Source of the DNA: Chaetomium olivaceum
Taxonomy: Eukaryota; Ascomycota; Sordariomycetes; Sordariales; Chaetomiaceae
Direction of reading: 5' to 3'
NCBI GenBank assembly: GCA_039881045.1
Contig: JAYWVB010000032.1
Coordinates: forward strand, 124,001-188,000
Length of the DNA: 64,000 bases
Shown: one piece after another, positions 1-11,070 of the stretch
Numbering within the stretch: position 1 is the stretch's first letter
Layout: every line of letters begins with the position of its first letter
Notes under the pieces: model-generated
Seen by the model: the letters and a program-made list of their open reading frames with translations, nothing else
Database searches by the model: none
Told to the model about the DNA's origin: nothing
Made by a program: the position numbers and the translations under genes

Positions 1-180
1 GTGCCCCCTTCCGATCCTCAGACAGATTTCTATGAGAGAAATGCTCTGTATGCCATGAAATACCACGTGTTGTTGAACATCATGTATTCCGACAACACCG
101 CGTTTCGAGAAAGGCTGGTGGAGGAACTCAAACTACTCTGTGGGAAATTGGATTCTGGTTCGTCTAAAACTCCGGCTTGA
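1..180 (+). CDS. 3' end of an unidentified gene entering from the left edge
   Basis: An open frame runs from base 1 to a TGA at 178-180 (59 codons visible). The visible tail is rich in charged residues and Leu and includes DFYERNALYAMKYH and a helix-like stretch ERLVEELKLLCGKL, which is coding-like composition. The family is not recognised. The start and any upstream exons lie outside the window, so function cannot be assigned. Confidence 0.45.
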   Translation: MPPSDPQTDFYERNALYAMKYHVLLNIMYSDNTAFRERLVEELKLLCGKLDSGSSKTPA

Positions 181-1381
181 CGACGTGCGTTGCTGTGGTC
201 GCAAAGATAAGGTACTCAAACCACGCGAGTTGAAGTTGGGTTTTCTCTCCCTCTTCCTTTCTTTTGTTTCTTTTCTCCTTTTAGTTCTCAGATATCCCTT
301 TTCTTTTCATTCTCTTTTTTTTTACTTCTTATTTTAACGTCTTTTATTCCGCAACCTGATAAAAGTCCATGGTTGACTACATTCATTCAAGGCATTTATT
401 TGATTTCTCGTTTGGAGTATGTGTGTACACTCGTAGAGACTTTAGAACTCGAATACTTTATCATTGAGGTACACTAGGGGGGCTCTCCTCTTACTCTCAC
501 TCCGCTCCAACCAAAGTCTTCTCATTATCCGCCTTCGCAGCCCCCGTAGTCGGCACGAGTTGGCACGAGTCGGTACGGCAAAGAACTTTAACCCCTCCAG
601 CGGATCCAATCCATAGCGCCGAGTTGCCCCTTCATGTAAAAGGAAAAACACACGGCCATTTCCAGTGACGCATTCACGGCAACCCGCCTGACATGATACG
701 GCAGGCCATCCACCGTATTTTCCAGCAGCGGCTCGTCATCGCCAAACACTACGCACTACAGGCCGTACTCGCCGCGCCCCACCGAGTCGAGCGGTCGGTT
801 CCCGCCGAGTCGTCTAGATGGCGGCGGGCTCAGCGGGACAAACTGCTTCTCGCTTCATAACCGCATGTGTTTGTTGACGCGCCAGGATAAATAAGCTGCA
901 GAGACCAGAGGGGGCAGTAGCAGTGCCCGCGCAAGGGGTTGACGATGTGGGCGCCATTGGCGAGCGCGTCGGTAAAGAGGGCATGAATGTAGACGGGTTT
1001 GGTCTTCGCAGAGCGAGGCGGTTTTCGGGGATGGGGTCGTCCCAAGGCACGCCGACGGCAAGGTTGTCGATTGTGGGGACGATTTAGGAGAGGAATCTGT
1101 CGTCCCGGGAGCCGTGCACTCGGCCGCATCAGGTCGGGCTTACTGAGTCAGCAACTGCACTCGTGCATATTGCTGCCTTTGAGAGCCTCGTCCATCCGTT
1201 GTCATGGACCATGGCCTTCCCCTCACTGTCAGGGTCTCGGATACGGCTTGTCAATCCACCGCACAACACGCGAGTTCGGGTTACTGTGCGAAGAGATAAT
1301 TGTACGGTTCGTTAGAAAATACCGCTCCATATTATATCTATATTTCACCTAGAAGTTCCTAGGAACACACAGTAATTCGGG
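181..1381. other. Intergenic spacer, no supported gene
   Basis: A pyrimidine-rich stretch of C/T and T runs occupies about 240-350. The short open frames further on (for example 830-1129 minus and 999-1352 plus) overlap each other on both strands and have no recognisable domain. The promoter of the next gene presumably lies at the right-hand end. Confidence 0.4.
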
Positions 1382-3465
1382 ATGGCTGATCCGATCTCCA
1401 TAATCGGCGCTGCCATAGGCGCCTTCCAGTTCTTTAAGGATCTTAAGAACCTGCGCGACAAATATGCGGGTGCCTCCGCAGCCGTCAAGGAGTTTCAGAA
1501 CGAGTGCCAGACGACACTGAACTACCTGACAATGATTGAGCAGGTGCTGAAGGACACACCCGATACTGTGTCACAGTCTGCAACTGGGGAGACGCTATGG
1601 GCCAGGTGCGGCCAGGCAGCAGACGAGGTCAGGAGCCTGGTCAACTCCTTTGCAATGGAGCTCCCCAGGGTAAAGGATAAGAAGAAAAACAAGCTTGGGA
1701 GGTGGGATAAAATGACGTTTATTTGGGACGAGGACTACTTCAACGACAAGGTGGCGGCCATCCGGAGCCAGCGAGGGATACTTGAGGAGATGAAGACCAT
1801 CGTGCCGATGTATGGACCCTGGCGTACTCCATACTCGCGAGCTAGCTGACGCTTTGGCATAGACATCAACTGAATATAGTCCTCAAAAATGCATTTCCGG
1901 AGGCCAACCGGCTCGCCCCACCAGTAGCAGGGGACAAGGAGCCTCGAGCGGTCAAATCAGAGAGCAACCTCCAAGAGGCTCTCATCAGTCAGCTAGTAGA
2001 GGCCATTCTCGACGAGAAGGTGGCCGAGGTCAAGGACATTTTCTCCCAAGGTCTTTCTCCGAACACCGTACTCAACAAAAACCAAGACACGGCACTTCAC
2101 ATCGCGGCTGCGGCGGGAAAGCCCAAAATAGTCAATCTGCTCCTCAGCATAGAGATTGGCGCCGACATCAACGTCCGAAATAAGACGTCGGAAACGCCTC
2201 TCCACCGGGCGTTGCGTTTCGATCATGTAAACACGTCGCACGAGATCATACGTCACCAGGCGAATATTCAACTTATGGACTCCGACCTAGTCACACCGCT
2301 CCACCTCGCCGCACGCAGGTGCCTGCGTTCCGAGGTTCAGCGTCTCCTTAGCGGAGGAGCTCACGTTAACGCCAGGGACAAATGCGGGTTGACGCCGCTT
2401 TTTTACGCTATCACCCCGCGCGATGCCAAAGGTAAACCTAGGGAGGCTAACCCTGACATCATCAACATTCTTCTCGACGCCGAGAAGCCGGCAAGCCTTG
2501 AACCAGAATCGTTCGGGAGCCGCATGAACATAATTCACCGCGCCGCCACGGATGGTAACGGCAAAGTCCTAGAATTAGTGCTCCCCAAAGCCAACAAGGA
2601 AACGCTCAACGCGCAAACCAGCGACAGTCACACGTTTAAGCGCGCCACGCCGCTCTACCTGGCTGTCGTAAACGGCCATAAGATCGCGGTCAACACGCTG
2701 CTCAAGTTTGGCGCTGACCCCAACATCGCCTGCGCGCCAGGCAGTGCGGCGCCCACGGCACTATGGGCAGCTATCCACAGGAACAGCCTCGACCTTGCCG
2801 AGGCGCTTCTCAAGGCCGGCGCCGACGCCAACGCGACCGGTTCTGACGGGGAGAAGCCCATCCACCACGTCGTGAGTTCACGCCCCAGCAGCAAGACCAT
2901 ACAGGCTATCACACTCCTGGCGTCGCACAGCGCGGACCTCAATGCTCGTACATCCAAGCCCGCGTCGGAATCGCCCCTCGACACGGCGGCACGGGCCGGC
3001 CGCCTCGACCTCGTCAAGGCGCTCCTCCTGCACAAGGGCACCGACATCAACGGCGGCCCCGCCGGGACGCACCGCACGCCGGTAATGCACGCCGCGCACG
3101 CGGGGAAGTTACCGGTGCTGCACCACCTGTGCGTCGCCAAGGCGGACTGGAAGCGGGCGACGGCGGACGGAGCCGAGACGGCTTTCATATTGGCCGTGGC
3201 CGCGGGCCGGCTGGATTGTGCATCATACCTGCTGGGGCGAGGCGCCAAAATTGATGCAACGGCGGCTGGGGGCTATACGGCGTTGCACTACGCTGCGCGG
3301 GCGGGTAAGCGGGATGCGGTGGCGTGGCTTGTGGATATAGGGGCGGATCGGAGGAAGAAGGCGACAGCGGGTAGGGAGGGGTTCAAGAGTGGTGGGACGG
3401 CGCTGGAGGTTGCGAAGGCGCATGGGAAGCAGAAGGTTGTTGAGTATCTGGAGAAGGTTACCTAA
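1382..3465 (+). CDS. Helo-like/STAND N-terminal domain fused to ankyrin repeats
   Basis: Two exons, 1382-1809 and 1863-3465, encode about 676 residues. The 53-bp intron (1810-1862) has a GTATGG donor, a GCTGAC branch site and a CATAG acceptor, and splicing it keeps the frame exactly. The first ~145 residues start MADPISIIGAAIGAF and look like the hydrophobic N-terminal (Helo-like) domain found on fungal NLR/STAND and related incompatibility-type proteins. From about residue 215 ankyrin repeats follow, with units such as TALHIAAAAGK, TPLHRALRF, TPLHLAARR and TALHYAARAGK; about ten or more are visible. There is no NACHT or NB-ARC module between the two parts. Such proteins are generally inferred to act in allorecognition or immunity-like cell-death signalling; that role is inference here. 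No lesions were seen. Confidence 0.8.
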
Positions 3466-3867
3466 AAGATAACTAATAGGGGCTTGTTTGTATTTGGAGG
3501 AAAGGGGGCATAATAGTACTCCAACGCATCGACATCCTCCCACTGCAATTAGAAGCCTACATTTGCAGGCAAACTCCGGAGAAACCAACATGATAAAGCC
3601 AAGTCAAGACGAGTAGTAGTAGTACCGGTAGACCCTTCCCCTCCTTCGATGCACGTCGATCATCCGGGATTACACCAGGTTATTCATCCGGGTCATTCAA
3701 GAGTATCACGCGCACACCGATGCACAGTAAGGAGCAACTTGTGAACTTGACTAGCCTGATTTGATTACTACCAAGCCTACCCATTGTCCACACAGCCCAG
3801 ACCAATCCCCAACCCACCCAAAACAGAGCTATACAAACTCGCTCCTAAAGTACAATCCACCATGCTC
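3466..3867. other. Spacer between convergent genes
   Basis: This stretch must hold the 3' ends of the plus-strand ankyrin gene and the minus-strand transporter. No open frame or repeat of note is visible. Confidence 0.4.
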
Positions 3868-5642
3868 TTAGACCTTCTCCTCCTCGCCGACCGCGGGCTT
3901 ATGCATCTCGCCCGTTTCACCCTTCTGCTGGCGGGCAGCAACGGCCTCAATCTCGGCGGCCAGGCGCGACTCGCCCTTCTTGGTCTTCCAGGCGTAGGGG
4001 GCGTCCTTGGAGAACATGAGCTCAACCTCTTCGAGGGTCTTGCCGCAGGTCTCCGGGCACAGCAGCCAGAACCAGATGGCGGCGGTGATGCACAGCACGC
4101 CAAAGATGATGAACACCTTCCATGTGATGTTGATAAAGGCCGGCGGCGTGAACATGCCGAGCGCAAAGTTGAAGACCCATTGCTCATGGCCGCCATCGAC
4201 ATACCCGTGGCGCGCGTGCCCAACGACCACACCTCGGCGGCGTAGATCCAGCAGACGGGGCCAGGGTCAGGGCGTAGACGACGATGAGGATAGGTAGGAG
4301 AAGGTAATGACCGTGTTGGCGGGGTTGCCGGGGGTCACGGCGATGACGATGTTGGCGTTGGGCGGGTTGCCCACGCCCTCCGGGTGGTAGGTGTGGTTCG
4401 CGCCCATGACGCCGCCGACTACTAGGTGGCAGAAGCCCATACCGATGGCGCCCCAGACGAGCAGGGTGCGGCGGCCCGTCTTGTCGATGAAGATCCTGCG
4501 CGGTTGTGTCAGCGATCCGGTGGAACGGTGGCAATTGCTGGGCCATCGGGAGGAGGAAAACTTACCACATGACACCGGTGAAGATGATGAACACGGCATA
4601 CTGAATACCCGAGGTAACCATGGCGACGTCGCCGGTGAGGCCAGCCATTTGGGCAATGTAGGTCAGGTAGTAAACGATGACGTTGGCACCGGCAAGTTGC
4701 TGTGGTTGCACAAGTTAGTTTAGAATTCATGCGATGCGGGACTGAGTAACATACCTGCCACGCCTGGACTGGACATGCCGGCCAAAGTGCGCTTCCACAT
4801 GCCGTTGCGGAAGAATTTCCTCCAGCCTCTGCCGCCCTCCCTTTCGGCAAGCATGACAGTCTGGATTTCCTCCCATTCGGCAATGACGAGCGGGTCCTCA
4901 ATGTTGCCGTTGGCCTGGATGTTGGCCAGCGTCTCGATAGCCTCCTTGTCGCGCCCTACCTTGGCAAGCCATCGCGGGGATCGGGGCAGGAAAGGCAGGC
5001 CGATGATAAGGAAGAAGCAGGGGATGAACTGGGTGCCCCAGGCGGTACGGAACGAAGCGGTGCCCGGGATCGAGGCGCAGCCGTAGCCGATGAAGTACAT
5101 GATCAGGATACCGAACTCGACGGCCAGCTGCTGGATGATGACGAGAGAACCACGCTTCTCGGCCTTGGCAATCTCGGCAAGGTAGACGGGAACCTGGGCG
5201 GAAGTGATGCCGACAGTGAAACCGTTCAGGACACGGCCGGCAATGAGCTGGCCGTAGTTCTGGCAGGCCACCTGAACCGCGGTGCCAATGAGCCAGAATA
5301 TGCAGGCGAACATGATAGAGTCGCGACGACCAATCTTGTCAGACAGCGGACCAGCAACAGCAGAACCAAGGACCGAACCCGCGGCGAGAGCGGAGCCAAT
5401 GGCGCCTTGGATGACGCCGGATGGGTTGTTGAAGTATTCGATATACTGGGGTGTCACAACGATGGCGGACATGGAGGAAATGTCGAAACCAAACCTGGAC
5501 AAAATCAAGCGATCCGTTAGCTCTCCATATGGGCAACTGATACAGCAGGGCGGAGTTCGGATGGTGGGAGGACTTACAACGCGCCACCGAGGGTCGCGAT
5601 GATGGCCACGAGTTGGACATTGTAGATGGTGGGCAGCTTCAT
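3868..5642 (-). CDS. MFS hexose/sugar transporter, four apparent frame breaks
   Basis: A 12-TM major facilitator of the fungal sugar-porter family, expected in the plasma membrane and importing glucose or a related sugar. Exons on the minus strand are 5642-5578, 5494-4755, 4699-4566 and 4495-3868, with GTAAGT or GTATGT donors. Family signatures include GGALFGFDISSMSA in TM1, the GPLSDKIGRRDS loop, AGRVLNGFTVG, VPVYLAEIAKAEKRG, RSPRWLAKVGR and the C-terminal PETCGKTLEEVE. The frame is broken by one extra base at about 4770 and by one missing base each near 4291, 4257 and 4180. Across each break the family sequence resumes at once in another frame, and the corrected length would be 522 residues, normal for the family. 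Either these are base-call errors or the gene is a very young pseudogene; there are no other stops. Confidence 0.75.
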
Positions 5643-7359
5643 CGTGCCGGACTTTTGTCTTGTTCTTGCAATATCTCGTGGATGTAGCGATATGATTGAT
5701 GACTGCGGTTGCGAACTGATGATTCCTCAGGGAATAAAATCAACGATCCGTGGGCGAGAAATCGGTCGTGTCCCGGGGGGAATCAGATGGAATTAGGGGG
5801 TTCACCCAGTCAATTGGGCCTTCTTGGTCACAAGGATTGGTGTTTGGACGACCAGCACACGAGTCAACTGTGAAGCTGTATAATCATGGACCTAAACACC
5901 AGTAATCAACCGTTGATGCTGAATACCTCGATCCTCGAAGCGCGTGAAAGGTCAGGATGTCGGCTCCCTGTCTTTCACCATCGGCCTGCGAGTTGACTGA
6001 GACGAGACCTTCGAGAGGAATTGAGAACATCGACCCTCGATTCCCCGGATCATTGACTTGGCTGACTGCCTTTTATTTGTGTCCCCAGAGCTACCGTGGA
6101 TCCAGCGTGGGCCGGGTTAGAACAGGGACAGACCCCTCGTAAATCCGGGGACGTTACATGGCATGCCCAGCATCTGCTCCTCCCATGTCTCGATGGAACA
6201 CTTCATTTGTTGTGCAACCACTGGATTCCTTCGAGACCCCGACCATGATGAGCACGGGTGAGCATGGCTCGAGCGTGGGCGTCTGGGGTTGCCCCGGACT
6301 GCGGATCCCGCCAATCATGGGGAAAGGCTTTCGTGATGCGCCGGAAGAAAAGATCTCGTCTCCAATCCAACGCTGCAAGCTGCAATGGCCGCACCCGAGG
6401 GCAACGGCTTTCCTTCATCTGATAGGCGCGCTTGTGGTACCCTGGCTGGGCGACTGTGGACTCGCAAAGCAAACGAAAGGCAAAGACACTGCCGAAGACG
6501 GCAGTTTTGGCTGACGATGCCGTCACTGCATGGTGGATGGTGGGCCGTTGCAACTCCTCCTGCCGCTTCGGGGCTGCTTCGAGTTTTGCCAGCAAGCACC
6601 GGGCCTGCAGCCTGTTTCCCCGCACTACGGCCTCGCGAAGCCTGGAACCAAACCCTGACCGATGCCACCGGGCCGATTACAGTTGCCCCGCAAACCCACT
6701 TTCTCCAACATTTTCCCCAAATCCACCAACCTTCAGCGGCTGATTTCTGAACCAAAACGTCGCTGTGAGTGGCACGCTTCCAGGTTGGAGTCGCCATGAA
6801 CCGTGACCCCAACCCATCCTTGCCCCCTCGTGCGATTCCCGTGGAGAAGGAGCCGAGAAACCGTGATCAGCAAGAAGCAGGCCATATACTACACAGTATA
6901 TTGTTTTTTGCATCCAGACCGGGTCGGTGGACGCGTGTTCTTGTCCGTTGCTGTTGATGGAACCCAATTGAACACTGCACAACCCTCTCTCTGCCCGGCT
7001 CACCAGCCGCGAGTTACCAACGAAGCCGCAAAGAAACACGGCCCGAAGCGCTGCAGTTTGCAGACTCGGGTCTCTCGTTGCATCGCCCTGATGTGACTCG
7101 AGAAAGATAAGGTAGGTGGCCGGGCGTTGCCCAACTTAAAAGTGTTTGCAGCGTCCCTTGCCCCTTGGTCGCAAACATGCCCGACTAAGGCCGGACGGAG
7201 CCCGTGCGATGCTCGAACCAGCCGCCCAATTCAAGGATAAAATGGACCAAAACGTGAGCCGTTGCCCGAGCACCGAGGTACTATATTATGCTAAACTCAT
7301 CCCGACCCTCGCTTAAGCTTATTTTGTCCCGGCCTTGTTCCCGCCGTTCGTCCGCTGGT
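5643..7359. other. Long spacer upstream of the sugar transporter
   Basis: It holds the transporter's presumed promoter. Open frames at 6158-6514 (plus), 6203-6625 (minus), 6315-6812 (minus) and 6385-6750 (plus) overlap on opposite strands and show no conserved motif. No repeat or RNA gene is recognised. Confidence 0.35.
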
Positions 7360-8085
7360 TCAGCGCAGCCCCTCCTTCATTTTGGCAAGCGCATGCAAGT
7401 CTCCCTCTTCTGTATGAAACATGGACGGCTCGACCCATCCCTCGGTAAGCCCACCCCCGACGTCGACCAGCCAGACGTTGCCATCCAGATCCCTTGGAGA
7501 TGATGAGGCCGGCGATACCGTCACCAGAGGTGATCAAGCCTATCGTATCAATTCGTCGTCAGCTGCAGCCCATCGTGCATCATGTAGGTAGACAAAAGAA
7601 ACCAACCTTTGAAGTTTGGGATTCTGATGTCGGGAACCAACTGCAAGTTTTTCGGTTTCCCGTAAATCGCTCGCCACCTCTCTCAAGAGAGGCCGGTGGT
7701 GAGTGCGGACACAAGCTTGCCCTGCAGCTTCGTTTCCCGGAGTAGTCACGTCATGAACGTTCCACAATCGTGTGTCTATCATGAGCCTGCTCCCGCAGAT
7801 TACTTGGTCCGTTGAAAACTGGTCGCCCAAACCAGGCCGAAAACCGACTTTTCCCATTTCGTTCCAATGGATAACGCGTTGTGCCCGCTCCATCTCCTTG
7901 TGGTGTCCCGCGATGACCTCCAGCTTGCCATCTTTTGTGACCATTTCCAATTTGACGCGATGTGGGAACAGCTACTCTTCAATCGTCTTAATCGCAGGAT
8001 TCTGGGGGGCTAATTTGGCATCGGAACCGGCACCAGTTGTTCCAAGGTTGGGAATACCACGTCCATCTTACTCTCAGTTTCATCT
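7360..8085 (-). pseudogene. Remnant resembling the C-lobe of a fungal protein-kinase-like gene
   Basis: Read on the minus strand, the last part encodes DGNVWLVDVGGGLTEGW followed by TEEGDLHALAKMKEGL and a TGA at 7360-7362. This strongly resembles the region after the activation-loop aspartate in the fungal kinase-like family (typically NAWLIDFGGxYTxGWV followed by a TVEGDLxGL segment). Just upstream, in a different frame, GLITSGDGIAGLIISKG resembles an eroded catalytic loop (normally xHGDIxxxNxLIS), with His and Asn gone. Further upstream, at 7540-7950, a charged open stretch (KLEMVTKDGKLEV, MERAQRVIHWNEMGK) is coding-like but not identifiable. A frame break plus lost catalytic residues suggest a dead gene. 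Assignment to the kinase family is tentative. Confidence 0.35.
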
Positions 8086-9358
8086 GGCCCAGTTTGTTTC
8101 CACATCCATTCATTGTCATCACCGTGGTGGCACGCTAACTTATCCAGATGGTCGATTTAAACGCCCTCTATTATCGAGTCCGGTGCAGCTCGTAATAGGT
8201 GTTGGTCGCTGATCAGGACGGCAAATAGTTGCCCATTGTATCAATAGTTCGCAACATACTAGTAAGCAGAGATGTCCCTGCTTGTCATGTGCTCGAGGCC
8301 GAGGCCCTCGACTTAGTCCATGGCGGATGCGATTGTTTTAAGCACAACGCCTGGGAAGCGCGCGAAGCTAGGGATGGTTAGAATCCTGAGGGGTTCTGAG
8401 AAATATCCGCCTTGTGTATGGGATGTATTTGGGAAGGTTAAATGGAGTTGTTGCGGCTCATCGGTCAGGTGCCTGACCAACAGCTTCGGATACACACGTT
8501 GGGGCCTGGACAAGGCATGCATGGTCTCACCAGTCGGTGTTCTGCAGGAACACCGAGTAACAGAATGGCTGAGGCACACACAATTGGTAGCCTTGACACC
8601 GGCATCTCTCCCTGGACCAAGAAAAGACATGTGACTTCCCATGTTCACAGGGTGTACCGTTCTAGCACCGTGTCATTCTTTGAGGCACAAGTGCATACGA
8701 AGTAACAAACGCCCATTAACTAAGTTATGAGCAATGGTCTTTCATGAGGCTTGGCCCGAACAGGCCATATTTACAACCCTAAGCCACCCACACCAGTCAC
8801 ACAAACAGCACGCAAAACTCTCATAACTATACTTGGTGTGAGGATACAGCATAAGGTGAACACCAGGGAAGAACTCAAAAACTTGCAGGCTGGCGTTGGA
8901 CAAACCTGCAGCAGCAAGAGGATGCCTGGAGCCAGCCAGCATGTTGACGGGCTCTGGCTCATGGCTAGAACTAAGTCTGGTCAAAGTGTCTTGTTGCTTT
9001 ACAAACCAACTCCGGGGCTCAGACATCCAACCGTGGGTGCATTATCAGGAGGAATGAAGGTTGCAGAAACTGATGTTGTCGCAGGATTAGAAACACATCG
9101 CTAAAGGAATGTTTTGCAGTGAGGTGGCGAGTCCCGAGTCGGCAGCGAGGTGAAGTCATAAACAGTCACATCAGGGCATATTCACATTCACACTTAAGGC
9201 ATCTCTCAACAAACGACGAAGTTCAAACTGCATAAAACAAAAAAACAAAACACTGGCCCATGGCCCTTGGTGGGCACCAACCACCCCCAGCCCCAAAGCA
9301 AACCCCATCCACCTCACCACCCCCGAGCGAGCAAAGGCAACGGCATGGAACAAAACAA

Positions 9359-9390
<32 letters not shown>

Positions 9391-9532
9391 AGGCGGAAAC
9401 CCCCTCGCGGGAGAAACCCGCAACAACGGACAGCCCCCGTGGCGAAAAGCAAAAACCAAAAAAATAACCCCACCCTCCCCCCCTCCCCTCACACCTCCTC
9501 CAAAGCCCCCCGGAAACCCCCCTCGCCCCCCC
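8086..9532. other. Spacer with no supported gene
   Basis: Only short overlapping open frames on both strands. The right part (9240-9530) is strongly A- and C-biased and contains a long A run; it probably includes the 3' UTR side of the minus-strand SRA gene. Confidence 0.35.
9357..9382 (+). repeat. Poly(A) homopolymer of 26 bases
   Basis: An uninterrupted run of 26 A residues, preceded by CAAAAC and followed by GAAGAC. It could be a simple-sequence tract or the tail of an old retroposed copy; no target-site duplication was found around it. Confidence 0.9.
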
Positions 9533-11070
9533 TCAATACCCGTCCCTCACCAGCCCCTCGTCAATCCTCTGCCGCCGCGACGGCACGGCACGCAGCTGCT
9601 CCAGGGTGGGCAGCTGGCCGGCGACGCGGCGCAGCACAAACTTCCAGAAGTAGCCGCCGCGGCCGTTGGCGGCCTGGACCCGGCGCTCGACGACGTACAG
9701 GCCGTCGTACCGGATGCCGACGCGCGGGGCCCAGTGCCGGTTGTGGCGCCCCCGCTGCGCAGCACCCGGACGGGCCGGCCCGTCTGCTCCGAGCGGAGCA
9801 GCGCGCGCGTGTCGGCCGACGGCGCGGCCACGTCGTTGCGGTCCGGGCTGTCCGCGCTGTAGAACAGCACGGAGCCCCGGTCCCGGTCCCCGTTCTCCCC
9901 GTGGTAGGCCGCCGCGGCGCCCGACACCACGACGGAGTAGGCCCCCTCCGTCGGGGTCCCGAAGATGCCCTTGATGTGGGACCCGTGGGCCCCGGCGAAC
10001 CAGGCGGCGATCTGCAGCGGCCACCAGTCGCCTGGCGCCAGGCCGTTGTGGCCGAAGACGGCTGCGTCTCGTCGCTGGTGCGCGTAGCGCGGGTCGACGG
10101 CGTAGGAGCGGCGGCCGTGCTGCCACCGGATGTAGATGCCGTGCATGACGCCGGCGGTGCCCCAGATGGGGTGGTTGGGGCGGGGGAGGCGGAACGCGGG
10201 AGTTGTGGCGGTGGCGGCAACGGCGGTGGCTGCGTGAATGGGGGCGGGTGCTGGTGCGGGAGCAGGGGCCGCGTCCTCATCTGACTCCTGTGAGTCCTCT
10301 GCGCTGGTGGTGTCGTCCGCGTCTTCGGACTCGCCGGTGTTGTTGGCGTTGTTGCTGTTAGGGTTGGTGTTGCTGGTGTTGTTGTTGTTGTTGCTGTTGC
10401 GGTTGCTGCGGTTGCTGTGGTTGCTGCGGTTGTTGCTGTTGCCGGCGATGTTGTTGTTGTTGGGGCGGGGGTTGTTGTTGGTGGTGTTGCTGTTGGGGGT
10501 CCTTACGCCCCAGTTGTCACGCTCGAACTTGGCGGTAATCGTAGCCGCCCACCGTGACACCTCCTCCGGCATGAACTCGCGGTTCTCCTCCCTGGTCAGA
10601 GAACGAAGGGCCTCCTCGACGCGGTGGGGATACCCCTTAACCGCCGGAGTCGGTTCGCCCAGGCCGAACTCCAGGTGCCACAGGAACGAGCACACAATCT
10701 CCTGCCGCCTGGCAACATCGGCGGCGGAGGCCCGGTTGCCCGCCCTCAACTTTGTAATAAAACCGAGGACCTCGGTTCTTCCCTGCTCCAGGGGCCGGGT
10801 CCACGGAGGGAACTGGGCGGTGGTGGGGTTGGTGGCGGCGGCGGCGGAAGTGGTGGGGGCTCCGGTGACGGGAGCAACAGTGGTGGAGGGGGGACCGGCG
10901 GAGGCGACAGCAGCGGAGGCGGAAGCGCGGGCACAGACAGGGAGGGGGTTTCCCAAAGGGGAAACGCGAGCGGGAGAAGTGCCGGAAGCAGGCACACCAG
11001 AACCGGCCCCACTCGGACGGGACGGGCCGGCATTCGTCGGAGCACCCGAACGAGACGAAAAGTCGGCCAT
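9533..11070 (-). CDS. SRA (YDG) domain protein with Asn-rich linker; one frame break
   Basis: A nuclear-type protein of about 512 residues if the single break is disregarded. The N-terminal ~100 residues are Ala/Ser/Pro/Thr-rich, followed by a helical segment (about 105-180, including RRQEIVCSFLWHLEFGLGE and RWAATITAKFERDNWG). A low-complexity Asn/Ser/Arg linker (about 190-240), an acidic stretch and an Ala-Pro repeat come next. The C-terminal SRA domain has HPIWGTAGVMHGIYIRW, AVFGHNGLAPG, GIFGTPTEGAYSVVVSG and GIRYDGLYVVERR with the YDG signature. SRA domains bind 5-methylcytosine, often hemimethylated DNA (UHRF1 family). The frame breaks at a five-C run (9749-9753): one more base restores a continuous domain ending at a TGA at 9533-9535. 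No intron is evident. Confidence 0.7.
10325..10500 (-). repeat. GTT/GCT-type trinucleotide tract coding the Asn/Ser-rich linker
   Basis: On the plus strand this is an imperfect series of gtt/gct/gcg triplets; on the coding (minus) strand it reads mostly AAC with AGC and CGC, giving Asn-Ser-Arg. Triplet slippage here would change linker length without breaking the frame. Confidence 0.7.

Noticed and set aside
9260..9862. 200-codon plus-strand open frame
   Set aside because: It is Pro/Lys low complexity generated by A and C runs and lies antisense to the SRA gene, whose minus-strand frame carries real domain motifs.
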